A stretch of DNA of 47,905 nucleotides, taken from NCBI GenBank assembly GCA_036574075.1, contig JAINCN010000066.1:1-47905 (forward strand), read 5' to 3'. Origin of the DNA: Deltaproteobacteria bacterium (GTDB taxonomy: Bacteria; Desulfobacterota; Dissulfuribacteria; Dissulfuribacterales; UBA5754). Under the pieces are notes generated by a model. It ran no database searches and was not told the DNA's origin. It saw only the letters and a list, made by a program, of their open reading frames with translations. The translations under genes and the position numbers were made by a program. This document shows, piece by piece, positions 8,303-15,436 of this stretch. The first letter of the stretch is position 1, and every line of letters begins with the position of its first letter.

Positions 8303-10252
8303 ATGGGCCTCACAGTCACGGAAAAGATCCTCGCACGCCACATCGTCGAGGGCGAGATGACCCCCGGCAAGGAGATCGGGATCAGGATAGATCAGACCCT
8401 AACCCAGGACGCCACCGGTACCATGGCGTACCTCGAGTTCGAGGCCTTAGGCCTCGACCGGGTCCGGACCGAGGTCTCGGTGAGTTACGTGGACCACAAC
8501 CTCATCCAGTCAGATTTCCGGAACGCGGACGACCACCGGTTTCTCCAGTCCGTCGCGGCCCGGTACGGGATCTTCTTTTCCCGTCCCGGAAACGGGATCT
8601 GCCATCAGGTCCACCTCGAGCGCTTCGCAGCCCCGGGGAAGACACTCCTCGGCTCTGACAGTCATACCCCGACCGCCGGGGGCTGCGGTATGCTCGCCAT
8701 AGGGGCTGGCGGTCTCGACGTGGCCATGGCCATGGCAGGCGAGCCCTTCCATTTGAGGATGCCGGAAATCGTCGGCATCCATGTCACAGGAGGCCTCCCA
8801 CCCTGGGTCACGGCAAGGGACGCCATCCTCGAGATCCTGCGTCGCATGACGGTGAAGGGCGGGGTGGGCAAGGTCCTTGAATACTTTGGGCCAGGGCTTG
8901 CGGGTCTCTCCGTCCCGGACAGGGCAACCATGGCGAACCTCGGGACCGAGCTCGGTGCCACAAGCTCTGTCTTCCCATCGGATGAGGTGACCCGGGCGTT
9001 TCTGATCAGTCAGGGCCGGGAAGGGGTCTGGGAGGAGATCACCGCAGACCCGGATGCAACCTACAGCGAGGTGATGGAGCTGGATCTTTCCTCCCTCGAG
9101 CCCATGATCGCCCGCCCGTCTTCCCCGGACAACGTCGTCCCCGTGCGGGAGGTGGCAGGGCGCCCTGTCGTGCAGGCCATCATCGGCTCCTGCGCCAACT
9201 CCTCCTATCGGGACCTCGCCATCGCGGCCAAGGTCCTGGAGCACGGAAGGATCCACCCGGGGGTGAGCTTCGAGATCAATCCAGGAAGCAATCAGGTCCT
9301 CGAGAACATAGAGATGGACGGCCTTCTCCGGCACATCATCCACGCGGGAGCCAGGATCCATCAGTTGGGCTGCCTCGGCTGCATCGGCATGGGCCAGGCA
9401 CCTCCGACCGGGGGGATCTCGCTGCGGACCTTCACCCGGAATTTCTCTGGAAGAAGCGGTACCAAGGGCGACCAGGTCTATCTCTGCAGCCCTGAGACGG
9501 CAGTGGCCTCGGCCATGAAGGGGGTCATCACGGATCCCCGGGAGCTTGGGGCTGCGCCCGAGGTGAAGATCCCGGAGCGATTTCTCGTAAATGACGTGGG
9601 CATCATTCCTCCGCCAGCAGATGGCTCGGGCGTCGAGATCCTTCGGGGTCCCAACATAAAACCCCTTCCCGCCTTCGAGCCCCTTCCGGATGACCTCTCT
9701 GGGCGGGTCCTCCTGAAGCTCGGGGACAACATCACGACGGACCACATAATGCCGGCCGGGAGCAAGATCCTACCCCTGAGGAGCAACATCCCGGCCATAA
9801 GCGAGTATGTCTTTGCGGCCGTGGATCCCGCCTTCCACGAAAGGGCAAAGGGGGCGGGGACAGGCATCATCGTCGCCGGAGAGAACTACGGGCAGGGCTC
9901 ATCGAGGGAGCACGCGGCCCTTGCCCCTCGCTACCTCGGCGTGCGGGCCAAGCTCGTCAAATCCTTTGCCCGTATCCACAAGGCGAACCTCATCAATTTC
10001 GGGATCGTCCCCCTCGTCTTCGAGGACCCCGACGACTATTTCGTCGTGGAGCAGGAGGACGTCCTCTCGATCACCGGGCTCCGCTTCGCCCTCCTTGACG
10101 GGGCCGAGACCGTGACCGTGCGGGTAGGTGACAAGACCGCGATCCATGCCAGGCTCGAACTCTCAGAGCGGGACAGGCTGATCATTGCCGCAGGCGGACT
10201 CCTCAACTGGGTGAAGGCCAGGCTCGAGGCAGGATTACAGGCAGGGGCATGA
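8303..10252 (+). CDS. Aconitate hydratase (short, approx. 650-residue type)
   Basis: A 649-residue aconitase that interconverts citrate and isocitrate through a [4Fe-4S] cluster. Cluster cysteines are Cys297 (IGSCANSSYRD), Cys357 and Cys360 (LGCLGCIGMG). The substrate loop GSDSHTPTAGGCG is intact, and the swivel domain begins near residue 470 (GDNITTDHIMPAGS). The length fits the shorter aconitase group common in anaerobes and deltaproteobacteria rather than AcnA (about 890) or AcnB (about 860). ATG 8303 is chosen over 8252 because AAGGAAGG precedes it closely. Its stop overlaps the aroE start, making an acn-aroE-aroA operon. Confidence 0.92.
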   Translation: MGLTVTEKILARHIVEGEMTPGKEIGIRIDQTLTQDATGTMAYLEFEALGLDRVRTEVSVSYVDHNLIQSDFRNADDHRFLQSVAARYGIFFSRPGNGICHQVHLERFAAPGKTLLGSDSHTPTAGGCGMLAIGAGGLDVAMAMAGEPFHLRMPEIVGIHVTGGLPPWVTARDAILEILRRMTVKGGVGKVLEYFGPGLAGLSVPDRATMANLGTELGATSSVFPSDEVTRAFLISQGREGVWEEITADPDATYSEVMELDLSSLEPMIARPSSPDNVVPVREVAGRPVVQAIIGSCANSSYRDLAIAAKVLEHGRIHPGVSFEINPGSNQVLENIEMDGLLRHIIHAGARIHQLGCLGCIGMGQAPPTGGISLRTFTRNFSGRSGTKGDQVYLCSPETAVASAMKGVITDPRELGAAPEVKIPERFLVNDVGIIPPPADGSGVEILRGPNIKPLPAFEPLPDDLSGRVLLKLGDNITTDHIMPAGSKILPLRSNIPAISEYVFAAVDPAFHERAKGAGTGIIVAGENYGQGSSREHAALAPRYLGVRAKLVKSFARIHKANLINFGIVPLVFEDPDDYFVVEQEDVLSITGLRFALLDGAETVTVRVGDKTAIHARLELSERDRLIIAAGGLLNWVKARLEAGLQAGA

Positions 10253-11088
10253 TGATGTACCCTGACGCCCGGACGCTCCTCCACGGGATCATCGGGCATC
10301 CTGTTGGGCACAGCCTGAGCCCGGTCTTCCAGAACGCGGCCTTTAGTGCCCTTGGAATGAACGCCGTCTATCTCGCCTTCGATGTCTCACCTGCCGACCT
10401 GGGAGACGCCCTCAGGGGCGTTTGCGCCCTTGGGATCCGGGGCCTATCAGTCACCATCCCCCACAAGGAGGCGGTCATCCCCTTTCTCGACGAGGTCGAC
10501 GGGGATGCCCAATCCATCGGGGCAGTGAACACGGTTCTGAACAGGGACGGACGCCTCATCGGGATGAATACGGACTGGCAGGGCGCGGTGCAGGCACTGG
10601 AATCCGCCACATCCCTTGCCGGGAAGAAGGTCCTTGTGATCGGGGCCGGGGGTGCGGCCCGGGCGGTGTGCTACGGCGTGACCAGAAAGGGAGCGATCCT
10701 CCACGTCGCAAACCGCACGCCTGAGAAGGCGCGTGCCCTGGCCGAGGCATTCGGAGGGACCTGGTCTGGGCTCGAATCGCTTGACAGGCTTAACGCCTCT
10801 ATCCTCGTGAACACCACCTCCGTTGGCATGGCCCCGGATGTGGACTGTTCGCCGGTCCCTGCCTCTGTGCTCGAAGGCGTCGAGGTGGCCATGGACATCG
10901 TTTACAGGCCCCGCGAGACCCGCCTTCTCCGGGAGGCCAGGGCCGCAGGGTGCCGGACCGTGGACGGGCTTGCTATGCTCCTCCATCAGGGGGCGGCCCA
11001 GTTCGAGATCTGGACGGGCCGGATGGCCCCTGTCGATATCATGGAAGAGGCCCTCGCCAAGGCCATTTCCGAAAAGGAATCTGCATGA
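10249..11088 (+). CDS. aroE: Shikimate 5-dehydrogenase
   Basis: 279 residues. It reduces 3-dehydroshikimate to shikimate with NADPH in aromatic amino-acid synthesis. The substrate-binding SLSP motif (GHSLSPVFQN), the catalytic lysine in TIPHKEAV and the aspartate in GMNTDWQG are all present. The nucleotide-binding loop GAGGAARA follows, then NTTSVGM and the C-terminal GLAMLLHQGA. Three consecutive ATGs occur at the start (10249, 10252, 10255); the first overlaps the aconitase stop. The end overlaps aroA, so the two shikimate-pathway enzymes are translationally coupled. Confidence 0.96.
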   Translation: MMMYPDARTLLHGIIGHPVGHSLSPVFQNAAFSALGMNAVYLAFDVSPADLGDALRGVCALGIRGLSVTIPHKEAVIPFLDEVDGDAQSIGAVNTVLNRDGRLIGMNTDWQGAVQALESATSLAGKKVLVIGAGGAARAVCYGVTRKGAILHVANRTPEKARALAEAFGGTWSGLESLDRLNASILVNTTSVGMAPDVDCSPVPASVLEGVEVAMDIVYRPRETRLLREARAAGCRTVDGLAMLLHQGAAQFEIWTGRMAPVDIMEEALAKAISEKESA

Positions 11089-12335
11089 TGGAAGTGAAGA
11101 TCACGGTCCCGGGCTCAAAGAGCGTCACGCAGAGGGCCATTGCGGTCGCCGCCCTTGCTGATGGCGCATCCCGCCTGGTCGGCCCTCTCGAGAGCGAGGA
11201 TACACGGCTTTTCCGGGCTGCACTCTCCAGGCTCGGCATAATGATTGAGGACGCAGACGGCTCCTGGATGGTTCACGGACAGGGTGGAAGGATCCTTCCC
11301 GCAGGCGGAGAGCTTTTCATGGGGAACAACGGGACAGGGATCCGGTTTCTTGCATCTATAGTGGCGCTCGGTGAGGGCAGATACGTGCTTGGTGGCACGG
11401 AGCGCATGGCTGAGCGCCCCATTGAGCCCCTCCTTTCGGCCTTGAGGGCCTGGGGCGCAGGGGCCGTGAGCCTTCGGGGGACGGGCTGTCCTCCGGTTGC
11501 AATCGAGGCCCGGGGGCTCGAAGGGGGTGAAGTCGCCCTTTCGGCAAACCTCAGCAGCCAGTACCTATCCTCCCTTCTGATCGTCGCACCCTATGCCCGC
11601 AAGCCTGCTCGCATCCGGCTCGACGGACCCCTCGTCTCCAGGCCTTATGTGGACATCACCCTCTCTGTCATGGCCTCCTTTGGGATCGAGGCCAGGGAGG
11701 AGGAGGGCATCTTTACCGTCCCTCGCGGGATCTACCAGGCCCGCGAGTACCGTATCGAAGGCGACGCATCGAGCGCCTCCTATTTCTGGGCGGGAGCTGC
11801 AGTGACAGGGGGCTGCGTGACCGTAGCCAACATCCCTCAAGATGCCCTCCAGGGAGACGCGGCCTTTGCCGACATCCTCGGGCTCATGGGCTGCTCTGTG
11901 GAAAAGGGGCCGGATGGGGTCACGGTCCAGGGCCCTAAGGATGGGCTTACGGCCATCGAAATCGACATGGGAAAATGGCCTGATGTGGTACCGACCCTTG
12001 CGGTGACCGCAGCCTTTGCCCGGGGGCGGACGGTCATCAGAAACGTCGCCCACCTCCGGATCAAGGAGACCGACAGGCTTCGGGCCGTTGCTGTCGAACT
12101 TGGCCGTCTCGGGGCCGATGTGAGCGAGCTTCCAGACGGCCTCGTGATAGAAGGGGGAAGGAAGCTCCATGGAGGGAGCATCCGCACCTACGACGACCAT
12201 CGGATCGCCATGGCCTTTGCCGTCGCTGGCCTACGGGTCCCTGGTGTCGTAATCGAGGATCCAGGGTGTGTCAGGAAGTCGTTCCCAGAGTTCTGGGATC
12301 TCTGGAGTCGGATCAGACCCTTAAGCGCAGGGTGA
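11085..12335 (+). CDS. aroA: 3-phosphoshikimate 1-carboxyvinyltransferase (EPSP synthase)
   Basis: 416 residues. It transfers enolpyruvate from PEP to shikimate 3-phosphate. Recognisable parts are the N-terminal PGSKSVTQRAI (usually PGSKSITNR), the GNNGTGIRFL loop (family NAGTAMRFL), DGDASSASYF, and the C-terminal LRIKETDRLRAVAVEL and DDHRIAMAFAVAGL. The start is the ATG inside ATGATGG overlapping the aroE stop; an in-frame ATG at 10950 would lie within aroE and is rejected. The variant loop sequences suggest it is not the classical glyphosate-sensitive class I enzyme, but that is inference only. Confidence 0.95.
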   Translation: MMEVKITVPGSKSVTQRAIAVAALADGASRLVGPLESEDTRLFRAALSRLGIMIEDADGSWMVHGQGGRILPAGGELFMGNNGTGIRFLASIVALGEGRYVLGGTERMAERPIEPLLSALRAWGAGAVSLRGTGCPPVAIEARGLEGGEVALSANLSSQYLSSLLIVAPYARKPARIRLDGPLVSRPYVDITLSVMASFGIEAREEEGIFTVPRGIYQAREYRIEGDASSASYFWAGAAVTGGCVTVANIPQDALQGDAAFADILGLMGCSVEKGPDGVTVQGPKDGLTAIEIDMGKWPDVVPTLAVTAAFARGRTVIRNVAHLRIKETDRLRAVAVELGRLGADVSELPDGLVIEGGRKLHGGSIRTYDDHRIAMAFAVAGLRVPGVVIEDPGCVRKSFPEFWDLWSRIRPLSAG

Positions 12336-12656
12336 CTACGAAATCAGATTTTTCTCCGTGCCCTCTGAGGCGCTACATTCAAGGGTTTTGTCAGTACGAC
12401 CATACCTCCGTTTTCTCGGGGGCCATCTTCCCATGCGGAGGTGGATAAAATCCTTTACGGCGTTCGCATAGAATTCGCCAGTGGAGCTGGCGAGGGACTC
12501 CCGGTCCGGACTGGGGGCGATCTGGAACTGGGTGGCCTTGGAACGGCTGTCGCATACGAGCCATTCCACCTGGGTGATGGAGACTACCGGGTCCCGGGAG
12601 CTATGAAGGATCTCCGGAAGGTCCAGGATCGCCAGGTCTTCTATTCTCTCCACCAC
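12336..12656 (-). CDS. Hypothetical protein, 106 residues
   Basis: An open frame whose start overlaps the end of the preceding minus-strand gene by 16 nt. The centre has a protein-like composition (VVSITQVEWLVCDSRSKATQ, then GEFYANAVKDFIHLR), whereas the last 25 residues are basic and low in hydrophobics. No family is recognised. Overlap with its neighbour and absence of a competing frame support it mildly. It may be translated by coupling or may be the decayed end of a longer gene. It converges on aroA and nearly touches its stop, with no room for a terminator outside the frame. Confidence 0.35.
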   Translation of the reverse strand: MVERIEDLAILDLPEILHSSRDPVVSITQVEWLVCDSRSKATQFQIAPSPDRESLASSTGEFYANAVKDFIHLRMGRWPPRKRRYGRTDKTLECSASEGTEKNLIS

Positions 12657-13042
12657 AGCCTCCTTTTCCGGAATTCCTCGAATTCTCGTCGAATGACCCC
12701 GGCAGCAAAGTCCTTATGGGCCAAATAATCGATGACATGGGCCTTGAGGCGGCTATGGATCCGCTCGAAGACCTGGACCTTTTCTCGCTCGTCAATAAAG
12801 TTTCTCTCCTTTTTGAGCTCAAAAATGAGGATGCCGCCAGTTTTTTCGAGAAATTCGTCAGCAAGCTCAGGTCCCTCAGGGAGGGTGAGGAGTGCGTCAC
12901 GCGAGACCGGGACCGGGATCCTGGTAATGAGCCCCACATACCACCGATCCCCTGCCACCCTTCTGGAGGTGTCGTAGAACTCGACTGTCAATCCATTCGG
13001 GAGCTCACATCTTTCAACTATCTCCATTGGTCGTTCTGCCAT
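12641..13042 (-). CDS. Conserved-looking hypothetical protein, 133 residues
   Basis: A soluble, charged protein with no signal peptide or membrane segment. It starts MEIVERCELPNGLTVEFYD after a short in-frame extension (ATG 13042, with an alternative ATG five codons in), and continues RRVAGDRWYVGLI. The C-terminal half is helical and basic (REFEEFRKRRLWWRE). The NGL-x-VEF-D-x-SRR-AGDRW pattern resembles uncharacterised proteins I associate with deltaproteobacteria, but I cannot name a function. It lies downstream of the AICAR transformylase on the same strand, separated by palindromic copy B, and upstream of another hypothetical frame that it overlaps. Confidence 0.6.
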   Translation of the reverse strand: MAERPMEIVERCELPNGLTVEFYDTSRRVAGDRWYVGLITRIPVPVSRDALLTLPEGPELADEFLEKTGGILIFELKKERNFIDEREKVQVFERIHSRLKAHVIDYLAHKDFAAGVIRREFEEFRKRRLWWRE

Positions 13043-13043
13043 T

Positions 13044-13063
13044 CCCTGTGTCCTCTGTGGTGA
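13044..13063 (+). repeat. Short repeat CCCTGTGTCCTCTGTGG
   Basis: The reverse complement (CCACAGAGGACACAGGG) occurs again with one change at 15374-15391 (CCACAGAGAACACAGGG). Both sites lie at gene edges. The motif looks like a fragment of a small dispersed palindromic repeat. Confidence 0.4.
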
Positions 13064-13090
13064 AGGAGGATTTTTGGCATTTGAGTATAG

Positions 13091-13265
13091 CCTGAATCCG
13101 TGAGCCTACGGCCGGGGTATTTGTTTCGTGCGGCAAATAGCCCCCGTCCATGGGGGCAGATTTGCCGTTCGAGCCCCATCCGTGGGCGCCTCACTCCACA
13201 AATACCCCGGCCGTAGGCTTATGCTGTGAAATCGAAAGGTTGAGTGCATATCTCACGGATTCAGG
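13091..13265 (+). repeat. Palindromic MITE-like element, copy B (plus orientation)
   Basis: This copy has intact 14-bp ends and the cleanest inner stem: CCTACGGCCGGGGTATTTGT (13105-13124) pairs perfectly over 20 bp with its complement near the right side. It carries the subtype-2 arm (GTTCGAGCCCC) in the second hairpin. Flanks are TATAG (13086-13090) and TACAG (13266-13270), a 4/5 match to a target duplication. It lies between the AICAR transformylase stop and the next minus-strand gene, so it is probably transcribed as RNA within that operon. Confidence 0.9.
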
Positions 13266-13300
13266 TACAGGGCCATCACCACAGGGACAGTGAAAAGGCC

Positions 13301-14593
13301 TCAGTGTTTGAAGGCCCTTTGCCCGGTAAACACCATGGCGACAGGAGGATCTGCCTCGTTGCAGGCCTCGATGGCCTCCCAGTCCCGCAGGGAACCTCCG
13401 GGTTGCACGATGGCCGTGACCCCCTCCCGAATCCCCACGTCCACCCCGTCACGGAAGGGGAAAAAGGCGTCAGAGACCATGACCGACCCAGGTAGGCCCC
13501 CCCGGTCCTTTTTGACCTGGGCGTCGATGGCAGCGATTTCTTCCTGGGGCCGCTCCCCCTTTTGGACCGCGAGTTCAAGATTCTTGTACGGGATGCCGTG
13601 ACGATCGTAGCAGAGGATGTCCGCGTATTTCGTGTAGGCCTTGAAGACCGCGATCTCTGCCACCCCGACCCGATCCTGCTCTCCCGTCCCGATCCCAACG
13701 GTCACGCAGTTCTTTACGTAGATGACCGAGTTGGAGGTGATCCCCTGCTCGACTGCCCACCCAAAGAGGATATCCTCATACTCCCGATCATCAGGCAGGC
13801 GTTTCGTGCGGTAGGTCTTCCCCTCGTATTCGCATTCCGCGGGCCTCAGATCCTCACGGGAACGGATCCTGTTTATCTGGGACTGCTGGAGGATGATCCC
13901 CCCGTCTATGAGGCTCTTGAAGTCCACGAACCGTGTGTCCCAAAAGGTCTCGAGCCTGTCAATGCGCGGGATCTGGATGATCCTGAGGTTCTTCCTACGG
14001 CCAAGGACAGAGAGCGTCCCTTCTTCAAAGGAAGGTGCGCAGACCACCTCGAGGTACTGGGAGGCAAGGAACTCGGCGGTGGCCAAGTCCACGGGTCGGT
14101 TGAGGGCCACACATCCGCCGAAGGCGGCCACCCGGTCCGCTCGCCAGGCCTTTATGACGGCCTGCTCAAGGGTATCTGCCATGGCGACCCCGCAGGGGTT
14201 GTTGTGCTTGACGATGACCGCTGCAGGCCTCTTCATGAGGAACTTCAGTATATTCAGGGCATTGTCCGCGTCTGTGAGGTTGATCTTCCCTGGGTGTTTG
14301 CCTGCCTGGAGCATGTCTGATTCAGTGATAGCGGAGACAAGTCCGTTACCAGGTTTGATGTAAGAGCAGCCCCCAAGCACAAGGTTCCCGTTCACCAGTT
14401 CATAGAGGGCGGCCTCTTGATCGGGGTTCTCCCCGTATCTGAGGCCCCTTTCCTCCATGGCCCCTGTCTTTTCATTCTTGAAGCACCATGTGCGTTTCTT
14501 GTAGACCAGGGTCTGATCTCCAAACGAGATTCGGAGATCGGCTGGAAACTGATCCCCTATGATGGTCCTATACATCTGTTTCAGGTCCTTCAT
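13301..14593 (-). CDS. Free-standing AICAR transformylase (PurH C-terminal domain only)
   Basis: 430 residues. It formylates AICAR from 10-formyl-THF, the ninth step of purine synthesis. The catalytic pair Lys129-His130 sits in VIVKHNNPCG, and the conserved RYGENPDQEAALY and GIREGVTAIVQPGGS are present. The N-terminal IMP-cyclohydrolase (MGS-like) domain of ordinary bifunctional PurH (about 520 residues) is absent. IMP cyclisation must therefore be done by a separate protein that is not in the window. The start overlaps the stop of the DsbC-like gene (ATGA), placing it in a minus-strand operon with redox genes. Confidence 0.9.
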   Translation of the reverse strand: MKDLKQMYRTIIGDQFPADLRISFGDQTLVYKKRTWCFKNEKTGAMEERGLRYGENPDQEAALYELVNGNLVLGGCSYIKPGNGLVSAITESDMLQAGKHPGKINLTDADNALNILKFLMKRPAAVIVKHNNPCGVAMADTLEQAVIKAWRADRVAAFGGCVALNRPVDLATAEFLASQYLEVVCAPSFEEGTLSVLGRRKNLRIIQIPRIDRLETFWDTRFVDFKSLIDGGIILQQSQINRIRSREDLRPAECEYEGKTYRTKRLPDDREYEDILFGWAVEQGITSNSVIYVKNCVTVGIGTGEQDRVGVAEIAVFKAYTKYADILCYDRHGIPYKNLELAVQKGERPQEEIAAIDAQVKKDRGGLPGSVMVSDAFFPFRDGVDVGIREGVTAIVQPGGSLRDWEAIEACNEADPPVAMVFTGQRAFKH

Positions 14594-15345
14594 CGTGCCG
14601 CGTCTCCTTTCTTGCCCGTGATCCGGCCCTTGAGGGCCACCTCATCCAGCACGCCCGAGTGCGGAAGACCGTCCGGGAAGATGTAGGACGGCGTCCCTGT
14701 AATGCCCTTTTCGGAGAGGAACTTCACCGTCTCCTCCACCTTGCGCTTCCCGTCCTCGCACTGGTTTTCAGACCGGTAGCGCGTCCGGAGTCCATCCAAT
14801 CCCTTATTGTCGCAGATGATGGAGATGCACTCCTCCTTGGCCCCCCGGTGGAACGAAAGGGGATAGAAGAGGACCTTAAGGGTGATTTCCCCGCGTTCGG
14901 CCATGGGGCCGAGGACCGCCTCGGCCTTTTGGCAGTAAGGGCACTGGGGGTCGGTCACGAAATAGACCACAGGGCCGGAGTTTCCCACCGTAAAGGCCGT
15001 AAGTGCGGAGAGCCTCTCCATTTCAGCAGGAAGGAACCGGTTGAGTTCAGAGATCCGCTCCTGTGTGAGGTTTCCTCCGTCTGAGACGCGGAATGCCTGT
15101 CCGGCCAGGAGGTAGGAGCTGTTCCGGTCAGAATAGATGATCCGGCGCTGGCCCTTGTGCCGGATCTGGACATCGCAGAGGCCTGGGATCTCGCTCGGAG
15201 TGACCTTTTCCACAGTGACCTCCTGCTGCTTGAATACGTTCTGGACCGCCTTTTGAAGGGTCTCAGTGGAGGGGCAGCCGGCAGAGGCAATGGAGGGGAG
15301 AAACAGAAATCCAGCGCACAGGTAGGGGGCGATTGGGCGAGTCAT
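14590..15345 (-). CDS. DsbC-like periplasmic thiol-disulfide isomerase
   Basis: 251 residues starting with a signal peptide (MTRPIAPYLCAGFLFLPSIA, cleavage near residue 22). An N-terminal dimerisation-like region with two cysteines follows, then a thioredoxin fold with the active site C135-P-Y-C138 in VTDPQCPYCQKAE and the cis-proline loop GTPSYIFPDG. Two further cysteines (ECISIICDNK) lie in the helical insert, as in DsbC. Proteins of this type reshuffle or reduce disulfides in exported proteins such as multiheme cytochromes. ATG 15345 follows AAAGGAAA and begins the signal peptide; the longer frame from 15396 is less likely. It is downstream of the CoA-disulfide reductase gene. Confidence 0.87.
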   Translation of the reverse strand: MTRPIAPYLCAGFLFLPSIASAGCPSTETLQKAVQNVFKQQEVTVEKVTPSEIPGLCDVQIRHKGQRRIIYSDRNSSYLLAGQAFRVSDGGNLTQERISELNRFLPAEMERLSALTAFTVGNSGPVVYFVTDPQCPYCQKAEAVLGPMAERGEITLKVLFYPLSFHRGAKEECISIICDNKGLDGLRTRYRSENQCEDGKRKVEETVKFLSEKGITGTPSYIFPDGLPHSGVLDEVALKGRITGKKGDAAR

Positions 15346-15373
15346 GGGCAGATTTTTTCCTTTAATTCGCCTC

Positions 15374-15391
15374 GCCACAGAGAACACAGGG
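15374..15391 (+). repeat. Short repeat CCACAGAGAACACAGGG
   Basis: This is the inverted counterpart of the motif at 13044-13063, in the gap between the CoA-disulfide reductase and DsbC-like genes. A second, imperfect inverted half (CTCCTCTGTGTCG, near 15407-15419) follows, so a weak hairpin is possible. Confidence 0.35.
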
Positions 15392-15436
15392 TTCATAGAG
15401 ATCTGTCTCCTCTGTGTCGAAGTCTTTTTTGGTTTT

